This document shows, piece by piece, positions 12,265-24,491 of a stretch of DNA of 64,000 nt (the first letter of the stretch is position 1; every line of letters starts with the position of its first letter). The notes under the pieces are model-generated. The model saw only the letters and a program-made list of their open reading frames with translations, searched no databases and had not been told where the DNA came from. The position numbers and the translations under genes were made by a program. The stretch is from Hibiscus mutabilis (Eukaryota; Streptophyta; Magnoliopsida; Malvales; Malvaceae), in assembly GCA_019671005.1 (NCBI GenBank), contig CM033719.1, positions 20,138,750 through 20,202,749 of the forward strand, in the 5' to 3' direction.

Positions 12265-15200
12265 TGTAACCCCTTAACCCAGTCTAGCCAAAATTGAGCT
12301 AAAAGAGCCACATTAGGTTTTTTGAAACAAACCTGAACTAATAACCTAAATCGGGTCTATTTTTTTCTTTTTTATCTTGTCTAGAGGCATCAATTTAGAT
12401 CCTAAGGTGAACATGCCTTAGTGAATACGTTAACGTTGCGATCAGATTCCAAAGCATGGTTCAATTGCTCAAACATGCACTTCGGGGACCAAAACATAAT
12501 TTTCACAAACTGCAAGGTCTTATCTATATTCCAAGTTACCAATCCTTCACTAATAAAGTTTCATGCTCACATGTCAAATTCTAGCTTAAAACAATCATCC
12601 GAACTCATATAATTGCATACATAACATTCAGGGATTAAAATACACAATTTCAAACTTCATCAGGCAGAAACCTAAGGAGACACACTGCATACCGCTACGG
12701 ACTGAACCGTATCGATATGGTTTAACTAACATAACAGCTCTGCATCCTGACACTGGAAACCTTGTATCAATACGGTGTGTTGAAAAACTCGTATCGATAC
12801 GATTCTACCCCCGTACCGATCCCTTAAGAATTATTTTTAAAATTCAAATTCCAGTAGCTAAAGAGCGTACCGATACGAGAGCCCATGTACTGAATTCAAG
12901 TTATAATTCCCTCTAGGTGTACGGATATGATTGCTAGACATACCAATACCCTTTGTAATTTTTCATTGCTATGAGCCTTCCCAGACCCCAGGTACCGAAA
13001 CCAAGGAACCCGTACCGGTACGCTAAGGCCTGTAATGACCTCTAGGTCCAACATATGACAATTTGGCTCACTCTAAACATTACCAAACCTTACATAAACA
13101 TCATAAATCACCAAAGGCATACTTGACACAATCATACAAGCTTTTAAAGCAGCTCAAATAAGCCTAGCTCAAATTTCCACAACTTCTATAGGCATGCTTC
13201 CTACTCAACATCCAAAACACAACTCCAAACCATTCACAAGCATATTAAGCCTCATTCAAGTCCAAAATGACATTTAAAACTTGCATAATCAGAGAGTTTA
13301 TCAAAACAACCCTCCCAAATGACAATTAACCACATTGCCTTTATTAATACGAGTCTAATTCAAAACCATACTTTCGAAAGCGTAAGTCCTTGGAATCCCC
13401 TTTGCTTTATCGTTGCCTAAGAGACTTAGTTCTATTCATTGATAGAAAAAGAGAGCATAAACACACAAGGCTTAGTTAGGAGTGCTCTAAAACAAAACAC
13501 CATCAATGCATTTAAAACTGTTTAACAAACCACTTTTAAAACATCATCAACATCACTATCATCATCATCATGCCTTACAAAACCATGCACTTAACATTTC
13601 CAAAACATGCATATTAAACCATATGCAACATGTATCATGGATCCCACAGCAAAATCTCATTTGCTACACTCTATTTAAGCTTTCCCATGCATAACAACCC
13701 ATATGCAAGGCTTAAAGAGTATGACATGTATAAACCAACATTATACAACATAATCCATCACATGATACATCGTCAATTATATTGGCTTACAAGTGATCAT
13801 CAACCAAGTTCCACTTTACAAAATATTACATCGGATACACGGATTCAACAAGTGTACTCCCAACACTTCATGCAATCTGAACCAGATTCAAGGTACAATC
13901 ACAACCGGGTACAATTACAACCCCAATCATCGGTTAGATACATAATCCACTAGCGGGAGTTTTCGGTACCATATAACCCCTCAACCGTTAGGGTACTTGA
14001 TGAAGTTTTCGGTACACATAAACCCCTCAACATCCAAGGTGACTTTTTATAGTGCACTATCAATCCTATGGCTGACCAACTATATCTGATAACATTTTAA
14101 ACCGCATCACTTGCAAATATAATTCATTTTAACCATGTACCTCATTGTTTTCATATGAATCAATCAAAACTATTTTTACAATGCATTAAATCATGCATTA
14201 ACAAGTATTTCTCATACTTACATGAATCATTTTCCAAATGCATTCATCATCAATTCACTTTCAAAACCAGTATAAATCACACTCAAACATGCATAAATAG
14301 TAGGTACCATGTAAATCAAAACAAATGCATAAAACCAAGTTTGCAAACCGAAACAAGAGAGAAAACTCTTCAAACTTACTTTTGAGTTTAAACAAGCGTT
14401 TCAAACTTAATTTAAACTCCCAAAACAACCTTTAAACCAATTCAAAGCTAAAATTCACGTTCTCACTCACTGACTTCACAAAACTTTGATCGTTGATGCG
14501 AATCCGAGCCTCCAAGGCTTCTGAAACCTTACATCAAGCTTGAGGATCAACCTCCCCTATTTTAACCACACAAAAACATAGGATTCAATGCATCAAAATG
14601 CATTCAACATCCCAGCAACATAAATTCACACAAATCATCATCAATTCTAACCAATTTCCCTTCACAACAACCGAAAACAACATTAAACACCTTCCAAACT
14701 TAACCCAGCCAAAACCTAATGGTTTAATCCAACATTTATCATCAATTAACATCCAAAAACACATTTACATCTTACTTATACCTCCAGCATTCATTAAACA
14801 TCCACAACTCCTCAAAAACTCATAACTAGCAATCTAGAAAATTAGAGATTCACCTAGTTTTGGGATTCCAATGTTAAAAACAACTTATTAACATTATAAA
14901 AAATCAAAAATCATGTTCTAATCTAATCAAGAACATAGCAACACAGATCCAATAAGAAAATCAATCAACCTCGTCAATTAAACCTTGATTTAACCAATTT
15001 TCCATAATTAAATCATTAAAACTCATTAGAAAACATTTATAAAGGATCAATAACTTGGTAATTTCAATAAAGAACCATTCATTAGAGGATAAGAATGAAT
15101 CTTACCTCTAATGTCTACTTTCCCCTTAATTGGATTGATTTACATGAGAAAACAAGATTAAAACAATAAGGTTTTGATAGGAAATCATAGGAAACTTATT

Positions 15201-15741
15201 TGAAATCAAAAGATTGAAGAAATCAAGAAGTTACCTAAGGATTTTGAAGAAGAAAATAGTGCTTGTCTTGAGAGAATTTGAGAGAAAATCTTTTAGAGAC
15301 AAGTTAGTTACGTAAAGTTTGCTTTTGAAAATTAATTATAAAATTAATTCTCCAAGCCTGTTTATACCCTTTTAAACCTTTTAAAGATAGCCAATTAAGA
15401 AGAAAAGTCTGATATTAGACTTTGGCTAAATAACTCCTTAAAGATTCTAAGTTTTGACCCTTTTCCAAAACAGTCACTAAAATCAGTTTTTCATTCTTTA
15501 CATTTTGGTCAATAGCCAAAATGTCAAAATTTGAAATTCCATATTCCAAAATTGATTTTAACAAAAATTTATACATATTAAATAATAATTTTAAGATATT
15601 TTTTGATATTTTTTTCTCACTAAAAAATATTTATTCATTTATTTTGATTTAATTCCAAAACCGACTAAAATCTCCAATCCCGGTCCACCAAACCATCTAA
15701 TCGACCTAGAAAACAACTAGGCCCAAAAATAGGGCGTTACG
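12265..15741. mobile_element. Solo LTR of a chromovirus/Tekay-like Ty3/gypsy element (second copy)
   Basis: Starts tgtaaccccttaaccc and ends gggcgttacg (last base changed from the family's ...ttaca). It is flanked by 5 bp duplications ctaat at 12260-12264 and 15742-15746. Removing it rejoins the gag codons ...SAN and GTLLQK exactly, which confirms both boundaries. Length 3477 bp, about 360 bp longer than its relative at 39-3155. Small plus-strand frames inside (12421-12612, 13506-13953, 14155-14825) have composition-biased, non-conserved products and are not supported as genes. Confidence 0.92.
12690..13020. repeat. Cluster of GTATCGATAC-type dyads in solo LTR 2
   Basis: Repeated forms such as cgtatcgatacg, taccggtacg and gtaccgatac occur several times, matching the cluster in the first solo LTR at 330-600. 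Confidence 0.65.
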
Positions 15742-15746
15742 CTAAT

Positions 15747-16664
15747 GGAACTTTGCTTCAGAAAGAAGCTGATGAGGCCTTCGACATTTTAGACCAGTCA
15801 GCCAACACCGACAACCAGTTCCCAGGGGGAGATTGAAGCTCAGACTTAAACCTTCTAGAACACTACAGTTAGATGAATCTCAGAATGTAGCGGCTCAGCT
15901 CTCTACCATCACAAACCTACTCAAGAACATGTAAGGACCATCCAACGTCCAAGAGGCTAAGGTAGTGCAATACACTTGTGAGCATTGTGATGGGGAACAT
16001 CAGTCGAGTGAATGCCCTCAACAACAAGAATCTGGATGCTACGTAGGGAACACCAACCGCAAAAACAATCCCTATTCCAACACCTACAACCCAGGGTGGC
16101 GACAACATCCTAATTTTGGTTGGGGAGGCAACAACGAAAATTCAGGAGCACAACAAAATGCCACTAATGAACCTCCTAGATTCTAACAAAAGACTCAGAG
16201 GAAGAACCGGGGAGCTTCTAACTCCAATTCTAATTCTTTTGATAATTCTTATCAAAATTTTATGCATATTGCCTGCGTTATTTTGCAGGATCAAGTAGCC
16301 CATTTGAAGAACCATATCGACATGCTCACAATACAGGCTGCCATATTGCAAAACCAACAATCGATCATGCAAAACAGCACTACCTCTATACAGTCCTTAG
16401 AGACATAAGTTGGGCAGATTGCCTAGATGTTGAAAGTGTGACTACCAAGCGGACTACCTAGTGATACTGAAGTCACTAAAGCCTTTAATGTAGAGCAATG
16501 CAACACTATCACACTACATAGTGGCACACAACTGAGGATAAAAGCCAAGTTTAGGGGAGATTCTTACGTAAATCCCAGTCCAAGAAACCCATCCATTGAT
16601 GTTCATGCACTTAAGGAACCAACTCATATTTCTGATATAGTGAGAGATCTTACTACTGACGCAT
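15747..16664 (+). pseudogene. Athila-like gag, C-terminal part with zinc knuckle (copy 1)
   Basis: Continues the gag frame after the solo LTR: GTLLQKEADEAFDILDQ, then a nucleic-acid-binding zinc knuckle at 15977-16015 (CEHCDGEHQSSEC, CX2CX3HX4C). A NPYSNTYNPGWRQHPNFGW segment follows, then the coiled-coil-like linker with repeated LQNQQSIMQN and the segment SDTEVTKAFNVEQCNTITL that precedes the protease. Copies 2 (30193-30920) and 3 (51362-51400 onward) show the same order. Stops occur after EPPRF and in the linker, so it is a pseudogene. Confidence 0.85.
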
Positions 16665-16871
16665 GAGAGATAAAACTAAGGATGCACCTGCACCCAGTAA
16701 ACCATAAGATGAGACCAGACCACCACCTTCATTCCCACAATGATTAAAAGCTTAGAAGCAATACATCCAGTACCAGAATTTTCTAGATATGCTCAAACAA
16801 TTGCACATCAATGTCCTACTTCTGGAAGCCATTGATCAGATGCCAATCTATGTAAAATTCCTGAAGGAGAT

Positions 16872-17246
16872 CGTGACAAAAAAAGAATGATGGGTGAAGT
16901 CAAAACTGTTGCTACGAAGGGTGAGTGTGTGGTTGTGCTTAGTGATTTGCCACCCAAGATGAAGGATCTTGGCAATTTTACCATTCCATGCTCTATAGGC
17001 CATAACTACTTTGGTCATGCTCTATGTGATCCCGGTGCAAGTATTAATTTAATGCTAAAATTTGTGTTCAAATGACTAGGGATGGGAAAAGCTTAACCAA
17101 CAAAGGTGATCCTTTAGTTGGCTGATCGATCTCAAATCTGACCTGAGGGCAGAATCGAAGATTTCCTTGTAAAGGTAGATAGGTTTATCTTTCCAGCAGA
17201 CTTTATCATCCTTGACTGCGAAGTTGATGAGAATGCTCTTATTATT
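16872..17246 (+). pseudogene. Athila-like aspartic protease remnant (copy 1)
   Basis: Includes PPKMKDLGNFTIPCSIG and the active-site motif ALCDPGASINLM (near 17020-17055), corresponding to the D-[ST/L]-GA motif of retroviral-type proteases. Copies 2 and 3 have CDLGASVN and CDLGASIN. A stop at 17073-17075 and a frameshift separate it from the following ILGRPFL-like segment (LILWGRLFLSTGRIVIN). It would cleave the Gag-Pol polyprotein, but is broken. Confidence 0.82.
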
Positions 17247-17864
17247 TTGGGGAGACTATTCCTTTCCACTGGGCGTATTGTGATTAATTGTGAAAAATGT
17301 GAATTCATCTTGAAGATGAAAAATCAAAAGATCACATTTAATGTCTTCAACACACTCAAGTACGCAGACGAATATGAAGAATGCCAGCTTGTAGACACTA
17401 AAGAAGTCTTCATTGAAGAAAGTTTGCAAGAAATATGCTGTAGCAATGTGCTTAGTGTTGCGGAGCAAGCTGACTTTGATAAGGCCATTAAAGAAGTCGA
17501 GTCAGAAGGTAAGGTTGAGATTGAAAAATCCAATGTTGTGCTTACCAGACCAGGCATGTACTTTGAACCTTTGGATTATGCTGAGTTTAAATCTCCCAAA
17601 CCATCACTTGAGCATCCACCAGTACTTGATCTTAAACCCTTTTCCCCACAACTAAAGTATACATTCTTAGGGGAACATAACATGTTGCCTATTGTTATAC
17701 CTTCTTGCTTAACACCTGACCAAGAAGCTAAATTATTGAATGTTTTATCACAACACAAGAAAGCTATTGGTTGGTCTATCGCTGACTTGAAGGGCATAAG
17801 CCCTAACTTGTGTATGCATAAGATTTTGCTTGCAGATGATCAAAGTAGCTCAATAAAACCATAG
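17247..17864 (+). pseudogene. Protease-to-RT connection (copy 1)
   Basis: An open stretch of 205 codons. It begins with the end of protease (GRLFLSTGRIVINCEK), then KITFNVFNTLKY, an acidic linker, and the conserved TRPGMYFEPLDYAEFK and KPSLEHPPVLDLKP. It ends with SQHKKAIGWSIADLKGISPNLCMHKI, which directly precedes RT in Athila-type pol. It ends at a stop just before RT. The same segment is present in copy 3 (52712-53270) and, reversed, in copy 2 (24985-25340). Confidence 0.85.
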
Positions 17865-18440
17865 CATAGACTCAATCCCATCATGAAAATTGTGGTTATG
17901 AAGGAAATTATTAAATGGCTCGACGCTTGAATCATCTACCTCATTTCTTACATCTCATGGGTGAGCAATGTCTAGTGTGTGCCAAAGAAAGGAGGCATGA
18001 TCGTGATCAAGAATGATGCTAACAAACTCTTTTCTACCAGAACTGTTACTAGATGATGGATTTGTATTGATTACAGGAAACTGAACAAGGCCATAAAAGG
18101 ACCAATTCTTATTGCCATTTTTTGATCAAATGCTTGATATGTTAGCAGGAAAACCATACTATTGCTTTCTCGATGGCTATTCTGGGTACAACCAGATTGC
18201 TACTACACTAGAGGACCAAGAGAAGATGACTTTCACTTGTCCATATGGCATTTATGCCTTTTAGAGAATGCTTTTGGCTTGTGCAATGCACCAGCCACAT
18301 TTCAGCGTTGCATGATGACTATCTTTTTTGACATGGTGGATAACTTCCTAGAGATTTTTATGGATGATTTCTCTATTTTTGGAGAATCTTTCGAGCATTG
18401 CTTAAGTAACTTAGAGAAGGTGATGCAAAGAATGTGAGGA
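17865..18440 (+). pseudogene. Reverse transcriptase remnant (copy 1)
   Basis: Frames are interrupted, but RT blocks follow in order: ICIDYRKLNKA, PYYCFLDGYSGYNQI, EDQEKMTFTCPYG, FGLCNAPATFQRCMM and the catalytic box FMDDFSIFG (FMDD at 18357-18368). Stops at several positions, including one inside the MPFGLCN region, and frameshifts near 18110-18260 make it inactive. Its reading continues across a TGA near 18437 into the thumb/RNase H frame. Confidence 0.88.
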
Positions 18441-18450
18441 AACAGATCTT

Positions 18451-19140
18451 GTGCTTAGTTGGGAAAAGTGTCATTTTATGGTGTCCGAGGGCATTGTCCT
18501 AGGTCACTGTATTTTTGATAAGGGAATTAAAGTTGACAAAGAAAATATTGAGGTTAGAGAGAAGCTTTCACCACCAGCTAATGTCAAAACTATTTGCAGT
18601 TTCCTTGGCCATACAGGCTTTTACAGGAGATTCATCAAAGACTTCTCCAAAATCTCAAAGCCCTTATGCTTGTTGTTGGAACAGAATAGACCTTTCGAGT
18701 TTGATGACCAATTTCGTGCAGTGTTCGAAACTTTAAGGAATGACCTTATTTTTGCACCAGTTATAGTACCCCCCGATTGGTCACAACCATTTGAGCTTAT
18801 GTGTGATGCTAGTGACTATGTTGTGGGTGTTTTTCTTGGTCAGCGCCAAAACAAGGTTTTTCATATTATATATTATGCTAGTCGTACACTTAACGAGGCA
18901 CAAGTTAATTGCACTACCACTGAAAAAGATTTGCTTGCTATAATTTTTGCATTTGATAAATTTAGGTCATATTTAATAGGAACTAAGGTTATTGTGCATA
19001 CTGATCATTCTGCTATTAAATACTTAATGACTAAAAAGGATGCTAAACCTAGACATATTAGACGGATATTACTGCTGCAAGAATTTGACATTGAGGTAGT
19101 TGATAGAAAAGGTACTAAAAACTAGTTAGCCAGCCATCTT
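18451..19140 (+). pseudogene. RT thumb and RNase H remnant (copy 1)
   Basis: Longest open piece of the element, 224 codons. It contains the RT thumb ([40 protein letters not shown]), then the RNase H domain with [48 protein letters not shown] and [11 protein letters not shown]. It ends with [10 protein letters not shown] and a stop where other copies read [11 protein letters not shown]. The catalytic Asp of MCDAS and the Glu of EKDLLA are present. In this family the enzyme degrades the RNA strand during reverse transcription. Confidence 0.88.
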
Positions 19141-19209
19141 TCTAGGCTTGAAAATGCATGTGATACTGATGTTGCATGCAATAATCAGGAAGAATTTCCC
19201 TGATGAAAA

Positions 19210-20505
19210 TTTTTTGAAGGCCACTGCTTTACCATGGTATGGTGACATTGTTAACTTTCTTGTTAGTAGTATTTTTCCTTGTGGTCTTAGAAGCCAGGGA
19301 AGGAAGAAATTCTGACATGATGTACGCTACTATTATTGGGATGAGCCATACCTTTTCAAGCAATACGCGAATTAGATGATATGGATTCTAACTCATGAGG
19401 AGACATTATTTACCATTATCACTCTAACTCGTGGGGAGGACACTTTGGAGGACAAAAAACTGCTGCAAAGGTCCTACAATCTGGATTCTATTGGCCAACT
19501 TTTCTCCAAGATGCCCATGCATACTATAAGGCGTGCGATAGATGTCAAAGGACGGGGAACATATTTTGATGTAATGAGCTTCTCATGCAAATCATCCTTG
19601 AAGTTGAACTATTTGATGTCTGGGGCATTGACTTTATAGAACCTTTTTTATCCTCTTATAGATAATTGTACATCTTACTCATGGTAGATTATGTATCTAA
19701 ATGGGTGAAAGCCGTTACTACAACCAAGAACGATGCAAAAATTGTCTTGAGATTTTTGCACAAGAATATCTTCACACTGTTTAGAGTCCCTCAAGCCATT
19801 ATTAGTGATGATGGTAAGCACTTTGACAAAAAACTTATCGCTAAGGCATTGCGCCGATATGGAGTCCATCACAAGATAGCCATAGCATATCACTCGCAAG
19901 ATAATGGACAAGCCAAAGTATCCAATCGAGAAATCAAGTAGATTCTTGAGAAGTGGGTCAAACCCAATAGGAAAGATTGGTCTCTAAAACTGGATGAAGC
20001 CCTCTTAGCCTATCAGACCACATTCAAAATACCGTTGGGCATGTCACCCTATAGACTCGTCTATGGAAAAGCATGTCACTTACCAGTTTAATTGGAGCTC
20101 AAAGCATATTGGGCCATTAAGAAGATTAACATGGAGTGTCAACTAGCTGGGGAAAGACAATTGTTGGAATTAAACAAATTAGACGAGCATCGCTTGGATG
20201 CCTATGAGAATGTCAAGATCTACAAAGAAATGACTAATAGCTGGCATGATGCAAAATTAATGCCCCAACACTTTGTTGAAGGAAAAAATGTTCTACTCTA
20301 CAATTATCGCTTGAAACTCTTCCCATGCAAGTTAAAATCTCGTTGGTCGGGCCCATTATAAGTTGTCAAAGTTTATCCATATGGTGCTGTGGATATCAAA
20401 GATCTCAAAGATGGCCCAATCTTCAATATCAACAGACAACGTTCAAGGCCTATAAAGGAGCACCAGTTCAACGTGACAAATCTTCACTAACATTACTGGA
20501 TGTTT
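19210..20505 (+). pseudogene. Integrase remnant with mutated catalytic Glu (copy 1)
   Basis: The segment before the core (LPWYGDIVNFLVSSIFPCGL, the zinc-finger part with KVLQSGFYWPTFLQD in broken frames) is followed by the core: WGIDF near 19622-19640, [33 protein letters not shown], and HSQDNGQAKVSNREIK. The third catalytic residue, Glu in the family's NGQAE motif, is Lys here (19915-19917). The C-terminal part continues with [18 protein letters not shown]. Several stops also break the frame (for example at 19939-19941). This integrase could not have worked in its present form. Confidence 0.88.
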
Positions 20506-21004
20506 AGTGCATCCAATATTATCCTTTACTTTTATGCATTTTCAATTTCCACATTTACTTTCTGCAATTCCGTTAATTATTCAATTAAGATTTTATTTAA
20601 CGTTTGTGTGTTTTGGTAGTTATTACAAAGAAAAAAAGATTGAATATTCTTCTAGGATATGAGAATACGGACTGGTTACACACTGGCTAGGATCTAGTTT
20701 TTTGGTTTATTTATACGTCAAAAAAACCATTTTTGCCCTTCACCATAACTTATAACTTCGCCACACGTTGCAACCTCATCTGCATTCCGTCTACTTTCAC
20801 TTTCCCGCTAAACAAAACAATCAACATTAAATGTTGACGTCCCTCAAAAACTCTTAAAACCTTTTTCCTTCATTCCCGTCCATATCCTTCATCCCCAAGT
20901 TTCCCCTTATTAGGAAACCAAAGCCGATCGACTGCCAGAGCACCCTGTTTCCATTTCTGTGATAATCTCAACTTCTCTCGTCCAACTATAGTTTAGCTCT
21001 TACA

Positions 21005-22014
21005 ATGGCACAACAGAGAAGTAGTCTGAGACCTTTTTCGCCCCCTCTTTCCAGCAGTCATCCTCTAACTCCTTTTCAGACTTCGACTCGGACTTCTCTA
21101 TAGAACTTTAAACGACCCTTAAAAACTGACTCTATTCTATATCGTTCAAGCAGTAATACGAGTCTTTAAAAAGTCAAGACCTTCTCCCAGAGGAGGGACT
21201 AACATGATCCACCTGATGTACTATCCTATTTAATGGTGAGGAGTTAGCCGTCCTACAGACGCATGGATTGGAGGTTTTCTCTAGACAGCCAAGACCAATA
21301 AATATTGATTAGATCAAAAAGTTTTACACTTATTTTGGCCAACATAGCGATGGCTGGGTTTTTTTTCTGAGGAATAAGGGTAGACTTTATAGCATAACTC
21401 ATCTCTCGCCATTATAGTCTGAAGATGACATAAGGACTACATACTGGGTTTGTAGCCAATGCCATCGCAGAAAAAGATGCCAGGGTCCTACGTGATCTTT
21501 GTATTGTAGGAACCACTTGGGAAAGAATTTTATCCAACGCAAGGGCAGTGCGATGGCAGAACCTCACCCCCTCTGCTAAATTTTGGGCGAGGTTTATTAA
21601 TACAAGGCTTTTACCCACCAAAAATCTAACTATATTCTCCCACCGACGGATGTTACTCCTCCACTCTATCCTCTACGGTTGCCCGACTGAGCCCAACAAA
21701 CTCATCTATGGGGCAATCCTGGAATGATTTGTATCCAGACGAATGACCAAAGAATCACCTTTCCGTTGACTCATTATAGTATTCTGCTAAGAGGCTGCGG
21801 TGCCACAATGGAAAGAGGACAATATTCTCAAGACACAATTTGGATGTTGATTTTAGAGGTTCGTGCCATCAAAAATCTGCCTCCACCTGCACCTGTCGCC
21901 GGACGGAGACATGGGCCAGATACTGATGTTGGCGCCTCCTTCTGCCCTACCAAGAAACAACATTCTACTTGGGACAAAGGAAATGGCATAATTATCTGGG
22001 AACCACCACCCTAG
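21005..22014 (+). pseudogene. Third ORF downstream of pol (Athila-type, 'putative plant transposon protein' domain)
   Basis: Starts at ATG (MAQQRSSLRPFSPPLSSS) about 500 bases after integrase. The middle part shows VLRDLCIVGTTWERILSNAR followed by a segment ending NTRLLPTKNLTIFSHRRMLLL, HSILYGCPTEPNKLIYGAIL. This pattern is found in a domain annotated as a plant transposon protein in Athila/Calypso-type elements, where an env-like gene has been proposed. It has stops and frameshifts (for example after TRTSL and after GAILE), and ends in an open stretch of 96 codons (21724-22014). Function is unknown. Confidence 0.65.
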
Positions 22015-23101
22015 TAACTCCCTGGGTTATTTTTTTCTTTTAATTTTTTAGTTTAGTTTTCATTTTGCATCTGCATATTTGCTTTTTCTTGATTTGTTTT
22101 TCTTTTTTTTCTTTTTGCATTGGAGACAATGTTATTCTCAATTTTGGGGGAGTACATACCCATATTTATATATTAGATTAAATTTAGGATACCTTTAAAA
22201 AAATTTAAGACCTGTAAATAGCCTAACATGTCTGATAGGTTCCCTTTGCTATGATTCCTTTGATTCTAAAACTGTTGTTGCGTTAATCTTGACTTTCTAT
22301 GATAAATATATGTTGATGCTTTGCAAGGTGTACGTTTTAAACTTAATGATGAATCTGTTGTAGCTCTTAAAAACGCATGTTGCATGCACTCTAAAAACTT
22401 AAGAAACCTTAGGGAGCTCTAAGCCAACTCTCTGATGCCAAAGCATGAATCAATGTGAATGAACTTAATGCTCAATGTAGCAATTTAAAGGCTTAAAAAC
22501 TCCCTAAAAATCAAGAAAAATCATTAAGACTTGATAATATAAACAAAATTGTTGAGGGTAACTCTTCTATGCATCTTATTATCTTAGTACACTAGGTGAG
22601 TTGTGTTTGCTCCATTTAACTTTCCATGGTAGGAATGATAGTACTAGAAAAGAGTGAACGACGAAAGTCTTCACAGGATGACATTACTTGTAGGGATCAG
22701 GGATGGGTTATTTGCTCCACTCCATCTTCAGGTCTGAAGGGTAAGTGTGATAACCTGAAGCCCCAAGGATACAATTTTTAAACTTAAAAAGAAAAAGGAG
22801 AAAAACAATATGTCGAGGCAATAAGAGAGAGCAACCCTTAAGTTTCTCTAAGGCCATTAAGTTATGAATGCATGTAACTTAGCACAAACTACACCTAAAG
22901 TAGATTTACTCTTTGGAACAAAACTGTAAGCTCTAATGCATTACATCTCATTGAAATGGACGAGGAATGAATTACTGCTGCAGCATGACTTGAAATCTCT
23001 GTAATCATAGCTTAGTGGAACCTTAAGACTCATGGGCTATTTACTATTTTTATTTTTCTTGCTTTTATTTCGCATCGCATAAGGACAAGCAACAGTTCAA
23101 G
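22015..23101 (+). other. 3' untranslated internal region of copy 1
   Basis: T-rich then A/T-mixed sequence between the third ORF and the polypurine tract. It includes a TTGGGGGAG-type motif near 22145, a usual feature of the 3' region in Athila elements. No coding domain is seen. Confidence 0.6.
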
Positions 23102-23113
23102 TTTTGGGGTATT
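23102..23113 (+). other. Polypurine tract of copy 1
   Basis: ttttggggtatt immediately precedes the LTR start tgatgagtg. It resembles the tttgggggtg tract of copy 3 at 57470-57479. Confidence 0.65.
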
Positions 23114-24491
23114 TGATGAGTGTGTAAATGATCTATTTTGTATGCCCTTTTTAATTGTATTTTGCATGCTTTCAAGCCCATATAGATTGCATTTAGGTTA
23201 GATTGTATATAATTGCATATAGATAGAGAGTTATACCACATGTGCTTTAATGTCATATATAGTGGTGCTTTTTATGAGAAAGGTGGTGCTTTGTGGTTCA
23301 TGTGCAGGATGCTGGTAGATGCTGGAAGAGTAGCATATCGTATGGCTGGAGTTTACGAGGCATAAAGAGTTAGAGATAAATCTATTTTTGCCCACGTGGA
23401 CTTTCTTTCTAATACGGGACATTAAATATAGCAGGAAATCAATGGCTTTCTTTAATGAAGCCACGTGCACTTTAGGGTACTAAAGCCCTAATTTCATCTC
23501 CTATATAAGAGAGACTTGGACGCCAATTCAAGAGAGCACGATTATAGACAACAGTCATAGTCTGAAGCTTTCAGAAAACCACCTGAGTTGAAGCTAAAGA
23601 ATTCTCCTTGTGACAGACGCCATCCAAAGAGGCTGACGAAGTGGGAGACCTAGAACAATAGTTGGACGACACGGAGGGAGTTTGTCGAGGATGCTCGACT
23701 CTTTTCTATTACTTCTTGATAAACTGCAGTACTTAATACATTTTATTATGGATGTTTTAGGCTAAAACAAGAGCTAAATAATTTAGTTGGGATTATTGCA
23801 TCCCAGGATTTTATGTTTTGATTACTTTATTATAATGCTATAGTTGTTTTCTCTTTATCTATTCTGTTCATCATTCTTCATGCGTAGTAATTGTAAGATC
23901 TATCGAGAGAGGCCTTTTAACTATTGATATGTGGCTTAATATCGAGAGAGTTAGGTTATACAAACGTGAACAATGGGGCTAAGCTGTTAACTTAGTCTTA
24001 ATCTGGCTTAGATATAAGTTTAGGGTTTCAATAACTAAAAGGGAGTTCTTAAATAAATAATAGAGTTGTTAGGGTTCACGCAGATGTGTATTACCTTAGC
24101 TTCAATATTATTAACTTCTAGGCATCGAGAGAGTCAGATGTTCCTTAGAAAATCTTGTCAAGTAGATAAAGATCCTAATGGTTTACACATACATGTATCA
24201 CCATTTGTTGTAGCATTATAATAAGTATACAAGCATATATCCTTAGCAATAATCCCAACTTTCAAAATTATATGTTCTTTACAACAGTTGTTCGTCTTAA
24301 TCTTTTCTATTTTAGTTTTAATTATTTTAGTTTTAATAATTCAACAACCACCATTACTTGCAAACACATTCTCAAGCCTAAGAACTTCTTAGTTATTAAT
24401 CAAATCCTTGTGGGTTTGACACTCTACTTATCACTTTATACTTGATTCAACGATTTTACTTGCTCTAAAGTGCATCACTATTCGACAAGCA
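23114..24491 (+). repeat. Copy 1 3' LTR
   Basis: 1378 bp from tgatgagtgtg to ttcgacaagca. It matches the 5' LTR pieces in order. The TATA-like box is at 23512-23519. At 24492 the sequence changes abruptly to antisense RT of Athila copy 2. Confidence 0.9.

Larger units (their letters stand above)
1..24491 (+). mobile_element. Athila-like Ty3/gypsy retrotransposon, copy 1 (left end outside window)
   Basis: Recognised by an ordered series of remnants: LTR, a tRNA-Asp-like primer site, gag with a zinc knuckle, protease, RT, RNase H, integrase, a downstream third ORF, a G-rich polypurine tract and a second LTR. The 3' LTR (23114-24491) aligns to 5' LTR pieces at 1-38, 3161-3288 and 10375-11364; position 1 corresponds to about 23323, so roughly 210 bp of 5' LTR and the left TSD lie outside the window. 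Three later insertions interrupt it. It is inserted into the RT of Athila copy 2, whose antisense RT sequence starts directly after 24491. Removing the insertions leaves an element of roughly 11 kb. All frames are broken, so it is dead. Lineage assignment (Athila) rests on the primer site, the gene order and the third ORF. Confidence 0.88.

Noticed and set aside
13506..13953. His-rich short frames in solo LTR 2
   Set aside because: They come from cat/cac-rich sequence, overlap in two frames and have no counterpart in solo LTR 1.
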